64,000 nt of DNA from Melanocharis versteri (lineage: Eukaryota > Chordata > Aves > Passeriformes > Melanocharitidae), in the NCBI GenBank assembly GCA_013397845.1, contig VZTG01005167.1, positions 310,001 through 374,000 of the forward strand. Direction: 5' to 3'. The notes under the pieces are model-generated. The model was not told the origin of the DNA. It searched no databases and saw only the letters and a list, made by a program, of their open reading frames with translations. A program made the translations under genes and the position numbers. This document shows, one piece after another, positions 37,114 through 48,505 of this stretch (position 1 is the first letter of the stretch; the number at the start of each line of letters is the position of its first letter).

Positions 37114-37195
37114 CTATGCAAATGTTGCATGATTATGGAATGAGAGAAAAGTCCTTTCAAAGAAAAATAACTGGTTAAAAGACAAAAAGCAAAGG
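37114..37195 (+). other. Exon-like segment without an open frame
   Basis: A strong polypyrimidine acceptor (TTTTTCTCTTTTTAATCATAG, AG at 37112-37113) and a strong donor (AAAGG/GTAAGC, GT at 37196-37197) bound 82 nt. All three frames contain stops, so it would be a non-coding or poison exon. It also contains a perfect octamer motif, ATGCAAAT, at 37116-37123. This is grammar only, with no transcript evidence. Confidence 0.2.
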
Positions 37196-37714
37196 GTAAG
37201 CATGCACAGTGGAGAGAGGTCATCAGCTGATTTCCTCAGGGAACTGTGCTGAGATTCAATTCACTCATAAATAAATTTCAAAAGGTGAGAAAGTTTTCTG
37301 CTGATAAAAAATTATTCAAGACAGTAAGAATGAGGGCAGCCTAGGCAGAATTAGTAAGGGGCCATGCAAGATTTGGTGAAAGGGCAATATGAGAAAGAAT
37401 GACAATTTAGGTAATAGTGCTCATGGAAATAAAACAGTCTTAACTTCACACAGGAAATAATGGACTCAAACCTGACAATTATCATCCAGGAACAGTATTT
37501 TAGCATATCCTAATGCTAGTTCCATTAAAATATCAACTCAACAGGAATCAAAATAGCAAAAATAAAACAGAAGAAATAAAATACATATTAACAAGAACAA
37601 ATAAACAACACAGAAAACCTAATTATGTGATTGTTTGAATCTATGTCTCTTCCACATCTTCAATATAGCCTGTGGTTCTTGTTCCCTCATCTGAGAAAGA
37701 CTGTATTACAACCA

Positions 37715-38235
37715 AAAACATGCAGAGAAAGGCAACTACAATGACCACAGCTACAGAACAGCTTCCACACATAGAAGGATTTTCCTATGTTCCCTTTGAT
37801 TTGGAAAGGGGTTATTTTAGTGGAAGTAGGACACTGATCCCCTAATTGAAAGTGGCCAGGATCAGACAGACAGGCATCAATTACCCACCATTTCTGCTAA
37901 TACAAAATTTAAGGCCATTAAATGACAGGAGAAGGAGGCCAGGCTCAAGGTGAGGTAAGGGAGACGGCTCTTCATGCAACAGGTGGCCAGTGTGTGGAAA
38001 GCCTTGCCAAGGAATGCTCTCTGCAAATAGTTTAGAGGAGTCCAAGAAAAGACCAGACACTTACTTTGAGAGATGTACTGAAGAGAAGAAGGATGTGAAA
38101 AAATAAAAGAGTCGGCAGAAAATCTTACATATGCCTGTCCTTCAACCATCTGCCAGTGGGTGCTGTTGGCAGAGGATGCTGGGGCAGGTGACCCTTGCTC
38201 TGAAGCTGTGTGGCTCTGCTCTCTTGTATCTCTGC
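37715..38235 (+). mobile_element. Old CR1 LINE fragment, sense orientation, to 3' end
   Basis: Diverged blocks follow the CR1 3' region in order: GCAGAGAAAGGCAACTACAATGA, then GAGACGGCTCTTCATGCAACAG, TGTGTGGAAAGCCTTGCCAAG, TTTAGAGGAGTCCAAGAAAAGACCAGACA, and near the end GGATGCTGGGGCAGGTGACCC with TGTGGCTCTGCT (consensus: 'ggatgctgggctagatggacc...tgtggctgttct'). Heavy divergence implies an old insertion. Chance reading frames in the region (38131-38325 plus, 37877-38368 minus) lie over the repeat. Confidence 0.7.
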
Positions 38236-41200
38236 CCTTCTGTCCTGTACTCCTGCTGGGTGACACAGTACACTCAGGCTGTTGGCTCTGGGATGGATCA
38301 AATGTCCTATTTTTATACACGTTAATGAATAAAAATTGAATTGTTTTCAAAAGCTCATCTTCCCCCACTGTGAGGGCTGCAGCACAGGCCCAGGAGGGAC
38401 TTTACCTCATGCCTGAAATGTCTGGCAAACCATTTTGTACAGAGCTGACGATAATGAATCCAGCAGCTCATTTTCCTGAGAAACAGGAGCTCACCATTCC
38501 TTTGTCCAGTAGGAAATCCGCAGATAAAATGATCAGCTTTGCAAGAGAACTGGATTTCAAAATGAAAGGATTTCTACTTAGATATAAAAGCCATCTGAGT
38601 CAATAAGCATGAAGCCTTTTAACTCTTCCACTGCAGGTATCCATGAAGAAGCTTTACCTCATCCTCTAGAACTTCCTTGCTAGAAGAATCACCCATTCTG
38701 CTGCCTCAGGGATATGAATGAAGTCTTTACCTGTGAGGCAGCTGGACATACACAGAGATGCCACACAGATTTTCAAGGCTAAATAACATGAAAATTATGC
38801 ATAGAGCAGAGTCAGTGCCAGTTTTCCAACTCTCTCTTTGAGGGTGAAAGGGCTGCTATTGGAAAGAAATTAATGACTGAACAGCAGTGAGGCAACTTTC
38901 AGAAGGGTTCTGCAATGCAAAATTAAAGTAAAAATGTTGGCAGAGCTTCACTTGGATAGGGCTCTATCGGAATACATCAAATAAAATATGTCTTACCTTC
39001 TCCTTCAAGCTCTGACTGTGCCTGGCCTGACAGGGATTCAGTGAGATATTTCTATCTGCTGATTTATGTATTACTGAAACAGTCTTGTTATAATTTTTGA
39101 AATGTTGTTCACAGCTTTAGACATTTTCTGACTTAAATTCAGTGACAGTCCTGCAAAACCATTCAGAACCAAATGGCCATAATATGTTCTGCAGACATAC
39201 AAAATACCCTGAGGAGAGAGTTAATGGGAATGAACATAATAAGGCTTTTTGAGGAGAGTGAGATGCACTATATATTTCATCTTAGCAGATTTTAACTAAC
39301 TCCCTGAAGGTTCTTTATGTGGGAAAAGTTTTTCTGTTTAGGTGAAAGTCTAGTTGGATTCAAAAGGACACTCTAATTTTGTTCTCCTCCTCTAAGAAGA
39401 GTATTGATAGATTAGTTCTCTGCTATTTTGGGAGTTTTTTGATCTCTCCTGCCCTAGCAGAGATCCTCTAGATGCTGAATAACAGTCACTAGCAAAGGCT
39501 ACTGCAGAAGAGAGGGACTAGAGTATTTAGATATTGAGCAAAGATTAGGATGGCCTTCTTTCCAGGTGTCTGTTTCTGTTTCTACAAAACCACTCTTTTC
39601 ATTTGTAGCTAGGCATCACTAAGAACCTGACGGTCAGGGAAACAAGTGGAATGTATCTCCAAATAAAGGGCCCCTGGAAAGGCAGAACTGTCAAAATACA
39701 GCATCACATCTACCCACAACAGGAGTCCAGCGGAGTCTTCCCTTCCAACCCAAGGAATATGTAGGAACCCCCAGTGATGTTTTACAAAGACCAAAACCAC
39801 CCTTTTTGGGAGCACTATGGTCTCAGATCAGCTTAGGCCAGTGCTGAAATAACACCTTTCTGAAGTTTAGCAAGTCTTTACCACTAAATCCTTTGAGACA
39901 TTTAAGAGCCATCTTTGAAACACTCCTCTTTTCTCCCTTTTTATAGAAGAAAATAACACGTGAGCAGGTGTGAGAATGCCACAGGGATCCAGAGCACTCC
40001 ACCAAGTTAATGTGGCCATGTAGGATTCACACTGAGCAGGGCTACTGGGAATTCTTGCTTAAGACAACTTGGATGTCTCTTTTTAAGCTCATTTGTAGGA
40101 TGCATTGCAGAAAGTTTCAGTATCTACTTCATATCTTGCATTTTTTTATCAGTCTTTTCATAGATGTGCCCATAGCCCAACTTTAAAATTAAATCCACGG
40201 AAATTCAGGATTCTCAGGAGTGTTGCATGTGTGTTTTATCTACTCTTTTACCTGCAACGCATCAGATGAGCTCTGCTGTTCACAGCCATCATCATTCAAG
40301 TGGTAGCCACGCTGCTTTGGGTTGCATGGTTTTAGGTTCATGCTCCAAATACTTCTTGCACCACCACACTTTGGGAAATGCTGACAAGAAACAAGAAGCT
40401 GCAGGTTTCAGTCCTGGATGTGTGATCTGCCAAGTGGATTTCACTGGCTTTTTTTCAGGCATGTAACATTATCAAAGTATACACTTTTTAGTTCAGTCAA
40501 TGAATTCAACACCCTGACCCTAGGCGGTTTCCAGAGTGAAAATACTGAGGTTCAAAAGAAGTATCTGGCTTAGAAATGTTCTGAGCAGGCAACAAGGGGA
40601 ACATTCAGTGCTGCCCACGCAAATACAGGAGTGAAACAGAGAGAAAATCCATTCTCTGAACTGGCCTATGTACTCCGGGGTCTGACCGAACCCAAGCAAA
40701 TCCCTCCTTTGAGTGGTGGATCACTTTGACACTACTAGAGAAAGGATATTACATTCCAAGTCTTATACTCCATAGGGTTCTGGAAGGGCAGCCTCCTTCC
40801 ACTCTTCATGTCCATGACTCACAATATAAGGTAATTCCAGCTGTTAAATAAACCTCAACATTCAAAACTTACTAGGCTGAGATTTTTTTCAGCATGTTCT
40901 TGTCCCTTAGATACAAAAAGGGTGGGAGGAAGGGAGGAAACTTATAGAATTCTTTCTACTTATATACTAGAGAGAATACATGCGAACTTTAGTTTTGCGC
41001 GAGAACCACATCTCAGCAGAAGAATCATCCTAAGCCTTGCACCAAGTGTGTTTTATCCAGCTCCAATTAAAATGCTGGGAGTTTATCACCCACTGAACTC
41101 AGTGCTCCAGGCAAAACCTCTCGTAAGGCTGTGGAATAAATCCAATACGTGAATGATATATTGCAAAACTCCTTTATGGATCTTTTCACGGTCATGGCTA

Positions 41201-44200
41201 CCCATGTCTTGGACTGTGAAAAGTTGCTGTATTTTTTCTGTGATCAGCCGTCAGTCAGGCGGAAGAAAGGCAAAACTTATGAGCACCTTAACACGAATTA
41301 TTCCTCAAATTTTGCAGAGGGTTGTGAAGAATTTGAACATACTCACACATCTATTCTAGACCATTTGAAAAAGTCAGTGATGGGATGACTTCTCCTCCTC
41401 CATCCATGATGGGTGACTGCAGCAGCACAACAGGATTACTTCGCTCCAAAGGAGCTGTTTCCTACCTTTCACATTCCGAGCCTCTCAAATGATTTCACTG
41501 CTCAATGTGATAGATGAGGAATTCATCGTTTGGAAATAGTTTATAAAGACAACTTTTAATCTTAGGAATAAACCTTAGAAATTTAATGTTCGATTTGTAG
41601 CTTCAATTGCTAACTTTTTTTTAGCACTTCCCAGTAACTTAGGTATTTGGCGCATAATTTTTTCCATTTTTCAGAGCATAGTTCTTATGCACCATAGTAA
41701 TAAACTGAGGATTAGTTGTACAGGGAGTGGAAGTGAAGGAGAAGAGGAAGGGGAGGGGAAAGGGGAAGGAGCCCCAGTGGGTCACTTAATCCCATTCCTG
41801 AAACCACACTGTGACTCTAGGGGTGAAGTGTCTCAGATAATAACTCCTCAGCGACTCTCAAGGAAAAGAAACCAGACCATATTCAAAAGCTACTTCAGTA
41901 CACTTCCTTAAATTAGGTTCTACACATCCTGAACATGTTTCCAGCTCTGTCCTGCAGTAGTGGCACAGGTGGGACTCACCTGAGTCCACAGTCCCCTTCT
42001 GCACAGGGAGTTTCCCTCTCAGCCCAGGCTAAGGGCAGCACACCTGCAAGTCCTGGCAAGTACAGTGCAATCAATGAAAGCAGGCAACCACTAGGAAGTT
42101 TGTCTGTCCTTTCTCATTAATTAAAGGAAGATACCAGAAAAAGTGATAGGAGAAAAAGCGATGCAGAATTTAAAAAACCATCACGACTGAAGATGACAAA
42201 GTAAATAGGAATGAAATAAATGACCTCTGTTCAGAATTGCTATTTCCTTCACTGACTGCAAGCTTGTCGCTTACAAGCCCTTCTCCAGCCGCCTGGTAAC
42301 AGAATAGCAGACTCCAGGTACTGCAGCTCGCCTTGCCAGGATTAAGCTGGAGGCCCTGCCAGGCAGTTTGGTGTGGTAATAGAACAGCCCGGCTGCACCT
42401 GTAGAAACAACACAAGTGCCCAGCCATGTGCTGCAGCTGCAAGCAGAGAATTTACACCAATGGGTCAGGTCATGAGTAAGTTAGAACCAGGGCTTGTTCC
42501 TACTGGTGTTTTATGGCCACTTTGATCCATTAATTTAAGTCATATAGAGGACTCCTCTGTCAGCCTCTCAACCCTATCTATTTCACTCTTTCCGACCAAG
42601 CTTTTCACCTTTTTTACTATTTTGGCAGCTGTTAAAAACTACGAGGTGCTGATGAGAAGGAGAGAGGGATGCCAGACCCGCACTAACTACTCCATCTGCT
42701 TCCTGCAAGCAAGGTGAATGAGAAGCACCGACAGTATTTTCAGGCATGGAATATTTATCACTCGATTGGCGCTATCACAGAGGCAGCCTGAAAGGTTTCC
42801 TGCACCTAAAAGTGCAGTATAATCATTCCCAGAGTACAGTAGCAGGTGTTGAATGCCAAAGCAGTGCAAGACTGGGCTCCACACTTGCAAGGCATCTGCT
42901 ACTTTCACAAAGCACAGACACAGCTCTTCAGGTTTCGTTTTGCACTGATACATTGGCATTTCGCCCTTCTTATTTACAAGTTGAGTTTCTCGTCATATGG
43001 GGTGCTATGGATGGAAAAATTACATCAGCTCTTTTAATAAAACGTCCAGAAAAATATGGCAAGTCAAATTCTGAGTCCTTGATGAACAGATTAAACTCTG
43101 CTCTACAGCTTGCATAGGTGTTTCAGAATCCAGACCTTTCACTCACATCTGCAAAGATCTCCCTGACTCTAAACTTCATTTGGACAGCTGAGAAAGAGCT
43201 CAGAGGTGAAGGGGGAGGCAAACTTTGGAACATAAGATCAAAGGACTTACATTTGGTTTCCCAAATTACTCAGTCAAGCTCTTTACTGCACATTCACAGT
43301 TCCAAATGAAGGCCTCTACAAAAGCAATTGATGAACATTTTGAGAAGCTGGCCATCAGATTAGTTAGGAAGCTCTGTACAGAATAAAGAAGGGTTGAGCT
43401 GCAAAATTCAGCTCTATGTCCATGCACAAGCCTTTCCTAGAGTTCAGCAACACCCAATTTCAGGACCAGGAACTTGCTGTTTCTTCCCATCAAAAGAGGC
43501 ATCTGTTCCATCCTTTAAATTTCAAACTGAGTCTAGTACACAAATTTAAGGATTCTCATATCTAATGCTTTCATTTAGGCATAACCACATCTCTGAAGAA
43601 AAACAACAGCATTCTTCCCTTAACAAAACTATTCCAGATCTCTATTAAAGACAGCAAAGAAACTATTCTGGTTAACATTTAATGACTTCTTCAGCATACA
43701 GGGACTGATAAAGTAATTGCATTTTATTTTATTGCAGCAGCAAAGGAGGAGTCATGCCAGTAGGGTCTGTAAATATCTGTCTTTAGCAAACCTGTCCAGC
43801 ACAGGCAAGTGCTGCATCAGATTGCATTAATGACAGTGTAATGTATGAATCAAGAGAGATCATTCAGTGGTGTCTGAGCCTCATTTGCAGTGTTAGATCC
43901 ACTTTAGGACACTACGTTTCATTCTGACAGTAACAAATAACTGAAGAGGCACAAAACATGGTGGAAGGGTGGTTTTGTTGTGGCTCATATGTTGCCTGCC
44001 ACACTGGGAACTCCCTGGCCAAACACTTTATGTACTCCCAAGCACACAGGACACCTTATCCTCGCCGTGCAGGGCTCAGTGAACAGTCCTGCTACAAGCC
44101 ATGAGAATTATCAGAACAAGGAAAAATTCCCAGTGACCCTGTAAATTTCTGCAGAGATGATGATTTTGACACTTGGGTCCAAAACTCTTCCAGACAACGA

Positions 44201-46019
44201 GCTCATGGGTACCACTGAGCACTGGCACAAGGCACATGAGACTCACCTTTTTTCACTTCCCAGAGCACAGAAGGAGGAATCAGAAATTTCCCAGAGTATT
44301 TTTCAGACAACCATATTTGAAAAGCAGTCAAGTGTGATGCAAGTCAGGCTAAACACAAAGCCACTCCAATAACAATACACTCTCCATTGCTTTTAACTTC
44401 ACTGGAGACTCTCAGAATTTTGCAATAATCAAATTGTTTCAAAGTGATCAGTCAGCAGAATTTCAAAACCATTTTGACTACAGAACCTTCACCTGCAACT
44501 CGTCAGGGAGACCTGAAAACAATGGCAACTAAAAGCAGCATTACTGTGGATCCCGTAATTCTGAAAATGGACCCATCCATCAAGCCATAAAATAAGACAC
44601 AGAGCAGGAGAGACTGTTACATAAATCCATTCACAGCACTGTCTAAAGCATGGGAGAAGAATGTCAGCACTTGTCGGGTTGGATATAACAACCATGAGAA
44701 ACTGGCCACAGATAAAAACAGAAGTGGACAACCAAATTCGTATTAACATGGGGAAAGTGTCCGGTGCCTTTTACCGTGCAGCTCTTTATGACGGTGTAAA
44801 AACAGGAGGAGAGGTTACACTGGGCTTGGCATGGCTCTGATAGCCAGCTATGAGTACACTTGCTTTAGACCAGGGTGAAGGCCAAGCAAGCTGGAGCGTG
44901 CCTTCAGATCTGAGAAGGAAGACAGAAGAATTCTGGATTTTCTGCGATGTATTTGAATGTCTCTCAAAGTTCCCCCCCCCCACCTCATTTTGAGGTTTTC
45001 ATTAATTCCTGATGACTCATCCTGCTTTCTACCTTAATGTGTCAGATTACAGAGTGTCAATTTTGCCTTGGTTTGAAAAATCATATTACACCGCTGTTTC
45101 CCATACCACATTGATTTCTTGTAACCTAGTATTTGGCACAGAGGCCAGTATCTGCAGCAGGATGCTGTCCTGACTGAAACAAGGATTTTATCCATTATGT
45201 GGGCAGGATTAAAAACCGATCTTGCAAGGAACAACAGGTACTTTTTGCATGTCCACAGAAATGCTTGTAAGAAATACTCAGCACCAAATAAAGAAATTAC
45301 AATAAAATACTCTATATTAGGGGGTTGATGGTTGTTTTTTAAAAACAGTGTATCCATATGTGAATTATAACATGTCAAGGGAGTATAAGTAGAATCCAGA
45401 GACACAGATGCTAATCCATACACAGTTCAGGATACATAGTGAAGTCTTCTGCATTTCTAGATGGGGAATTTAGGTATTAAATGGCAGATGCCAGTCAAGA
45501 AAGTACAGGTCTGTAAGTTCACTTGAGGTGAAGAATTTTGCCAGAGACTGCTCTCACATGAAGGCAGCAAGCAGGTACTATCTGCTTGGCCTCTGAATTA
45601 AAAGGGAAAAGACAGTTAAACAAGTCCTTCAGCTCCCTGAAATGGCTCAAATTAATTAATGCTTCAACTTGCTTCTAGTGCATGATAAGATGCATGCAGT
45701 GAGGGATAAATTAAACGAGAAAAATGCAAAGGACTAATTATAACACTGGGCTGAAGAACAGCAAAGGAAGAGATTATCTAAGCACCACAATCATCTGACA
45801 GACCTACATTTTTTCTCTCTTATTAACAGGAAACCCAAACACTGTGATTTGTCAAGTGGTACAAATCAGCATCATAATGCTTCTCAGACAGCCTCTTGGC
45901 CATTAAAAAAGGAATAGCTGAAATCTAAGACAGTAAAAGTTTGTTGGGAAAGAACTCACTTATCACTAGTTCAGTATGTCCCAAATACCAATGTTTAAAC
46001 CGCTCCAGAAACCTAAGTT
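38236..46019. other. No recognisable gene
   Basis: About 7.8 kb. Frames considered: 41149-41388 (plus, starts with GTG, no ATG until inside), 42746-43117 (plus, ATG, 123 codons), 44157-44372 (plus) and 45034-45423 (minus, 129 codons). All overlap other frames and lack recognisable domains. G-rich purine text occurs at 41740-41770. C10 lies at 44972-44981. Confidence 0.55.
44972..44981 (+). repeat. C10 homopolymer
   Basis: Ten C between AAAGTT and ACCTC. Simple sequence. Confidence 0.85.
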
Positions 46020-46135
46020 CATGTTGTTATCCCCATAAGCAAGATAGGGCACACACCCCAAAAAATCATTTGGCCCAGGTCACCCAGAAAAGAGTTTATA
46101 ACAGCCAGTGAAATCAAAGTCCTGCGCTTCTTTGC
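46020..46135 (+). mobile_element. Probable ancient SINE (MIR-like) remnant
   Basis: TTGTTATCCCCATAAGCAAG followed by TCATTTGGCCCAGGTCACCCAG and AGCCAGTGAAATCAAAGTCC resembles the MIR core order ('ttatccccattttacagatgagg', 'ttgcccaaggtcacacagc', 'agtggcagagc'). Strongly diverged. Confidence 0.35.
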
Positions 46136-47159
46136 AAGGGAGTTTAATTACTTTCCATGCATTACTGAATTCAGGAGGAAAAAAAAAATAAAAGGTGAGG
46201 GAGACTCACAACATAAACCACAGCAAACCCACCAAAAAAAACCTAGACAGTTTTTTGTTGTTAAAAAGACACAGCATCTATACTTGCAGCTCCGTGGAGT
46301 TTCTGTCCTGGAAGTGCCCCCTGGCAGCTCCCACTACTGGGCTGTGCTGAAACAGCTCATGGAAGTCACTCACTCCCTGTCTCAAAGCTCACGACTTGCA
46401 GCTCACTTCCACCTTCCTCAGGCTGCCCACCTCCCAACACACCTCCAGCTGCACTCCTTTCCTTGAAACCTTATTTGCTCTTGTTTTCCATGACTGTTTC
46501 CTCTGGGTTTAACTTTACACACCTGCCTGGGCACCTCTGATGCAGCCATCAGCTCTCACGCTCCTTTTGTTCTCCACTGGATCGGGCCCTATAGTCCTGA
46601 AGTGAAAAATGTGTGTGTGTGAAACATGATCAGCCTGATGAACTGTCTGGATTTCTTCAGAATTTTTGGCAATTGGTCTGCACTCCTCAGGGTACTGGAC
46701 AGGAAAACTACATGTTCTGCTTACATCTCCACTCTGTAGCTACCATGATACCAGCTCCCTTTAACCCATTAGCAAGCCTGTCAACAGTGTTGTGCAAGTG
46801 CTACTAGACAGTTATAGCCAGTGCACCAGTATTTAATAGAAATTAAAATTTATCACCCTTTCCACTAGCACCACCTTAGAAATAAAATTTTACAATGTCA
46901 ATTGTATGAGCCTTACTAAAAGTGTCTTCTTCGTGACCTTGAGAATTTATCACAAGACAGCAAAATAAACCTCTGAGAAAAGTTAGGAATAATTAACGTG
47001 CATTTCTGGGGAAAGGGTCTCCACGAATAATGCACATAAAGCGCAGATACACCCCCTCTACTAATACCAGCTTAATCTTTAATGAATTCTTTGGTTGCAG
47101 CAGAACTCCTTTGTATTATTAATAAAGGTTTATTTTTATTGCAGAATGTTCTCCAGCCT
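46136..47159. other. No recognisable gene
   Basis: Short frames at 46284-46466 and 46613-46807 only. An A9 run lies near 46180. Confidence 0.6.
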
Positions 47160-47430
47160 CCAGACCACATCCAGGACACTAAAAACACATAAGAGTAGCC
47201 TTGACAAACATGTTCTGTGAGATGGTCCCTGCCTGCCCCGAAGCATGACTAAGCTAAATAGTGTGGAAGGACAGCATTACTCTCACATTAACTCTGAGCA
47301 ATGAGGGTCTGGATTCTCCTACTTATTTTTATGGAAATTACACATGAAATTATTCATTTGGGGTCATGTAGAAAGCCAGTGGCAGAAGCAGAAACAGAAC
47401 CTAGAATTAATTCCCAGCTCATTTGTCTTA
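47160..47430 (+). mobile_element. Ancient amniote SINE, nearly full-length
   Basis: In order: GGACACTAAAAACACATAAGAG (consensus 'aggcactgtacaaacacataa'), TGGTCCCTGCCTGCCCCGAAG and CTAAGCTAAATAG (consensus 'cagtccctgccccgaagagcttacaatctaaatag'). These are followed after a diverged middle by TTTGGGGTCATGTAGAAAGC, CAGTGGCAGAAGC and ACAGAACCTAGAATTAATTCC (consensus 'aaggtcacacagcaagtcagtggcagagccgggaatagaacccagg'). The ordered matches over about 270 bp make this the best SINE call in the window. Confidence 0.6.
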
Positions 47431-48099
47431 TCAAAAACATGTGACAAGAACGTGCCAGAACAATGTGCATCTTTCCCTTCATTAAACAGAAGGGAAACAA
47501 GACACTGAACAGATCCAGTAATTTGCAAAACTTTGCAAATTGGAGATTTTCTAAGCTGTTCCCAAAAGCCTTTCCCCGTTGGAATCCTGTGGATGTTCTC
47601 TACAGGGGTCTCTGTAGGAGGTGGTCTGTGGAGCACTGCTGCTTCTCCATCGTGTAGGGTGGCTACTGTCCTTGGTCACACCTTGCCAGCCCATGGTCAC
47701 TGTTTATTAGTGCTACTGGGGCCACACAGCACTGGAAGAGACCCTGGTGCCCTGTGCTACCCTCTCTAGGGCATTCTCCTTGCATTTGAAATAAAACAGG
47801 ATCATTTCCCATACTTCTCACTCTGCTGCCCACAGCTGGGGTATTTTTCTGCCTACCCTTTGTGCTGTCTTTACTCTTCAATGACAAAATCAAGACTCCA
47901 CCATTCCCTAGATTAAGTTTGCTTAGACTCGAGCATTTGATATTGCATATGTGGTTGTTTTAGCCTTTCTTGGGGTACTGTGACCACCTTGCTCTCTGGA
48001 GACAATTCCTTAGGGTCGCCTTTTTCTCTTCCTAAAACCTCTCCAGTGTTGCAAGCTCATCAGAGGCAATTCCAGAGCTCCCTTCAGACACTGACAGAC
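47431..48099. other. No recognisable gene; flank of the antisense CR1
   Basis: Short frames on both strands (47364-47636 minus, 47533-47769 plus) with no supporting signals. CR1 similarity becomes clear only from about 48100, although 48040-48100 may be a decayed extension. Confidence 0.5.
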
Positions 48100-48505
48100 A
48101 CTGATGAGGTCCCCTCCCAGTCGTCTCTTCTTGAGGCCGAACAGGCCCAGCTCCCTCAGCCTTTCCTCAGAAGGGAGATGCTCCAGTCCCTTGATCATCT
48201 TCACAGCCCTCCACGGACCTGCTCCAGCAGCTCCATGCCTTAAGGAGTCCAGAACTGGACACAGCACTCCAGATGTGCCTCAGCAGGGCTGAGTAGAGGG
48301 GTAGGATCACCTCCCCTGACCTGCTGGCAATGCTCTTCCTAATGCAGCCCAGGATATCTTTGGTTTTCTTGGTCACATGGGCACTGCTGGCTCTTGTTGT
48401 TCACCAGGACCCCCAGGTCCTTCTCCACAGAGCTGCTCCCCAGCAGGTCAGCCCCCAGCCTACGCATAGGATTGTTCCTCCACAAGTGCAGGACCCTTGC
48501 ATTTC
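48100..48505 (-). mobile_element. CR1 LINE fragment, antisense (ORF2 C-terminus / 3' region)
   Basis: The plus strand carries the reverse complement of CR1: GAGGTCCCCTCCCAGTCGTC, GAACAGGCCCAGCTCCCTCAG, AGATGCTCCAGTCCCTTGAT, CCAGAACTGGACACAGCACT, CAGGGCTGAGTAGAGGGGTA, CTTCCTAATGCAGCCCAGGA, CACCAGGACCCCCAGGTCCT, CTCCCCAGCAGGTCAGCCCC, and at the end TGCAGGACCCTTGCA. Frames crossing it (48104-48292, 48330-48761) are repeat-derived. Indels and stops show it is inactive. Confidence 0.93.

Noticed and set aside
41149..41388. 79-codon frame that overlaps the end of an upstream frame like a bicistron
   Set aside because: It opens with GTG, not ATG. A second overlapping frame exists, and vertebrate context makes bicistronic coupling unlikely.
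44140..44372. Plus frame after a CTGCAG, and minus-strand AAAG/GTGAGT donor at about 44243
   Set aside because: The minus segment has stops in all frames back to the acceptor. The plus frame lacks a donor or poly(A) signal.
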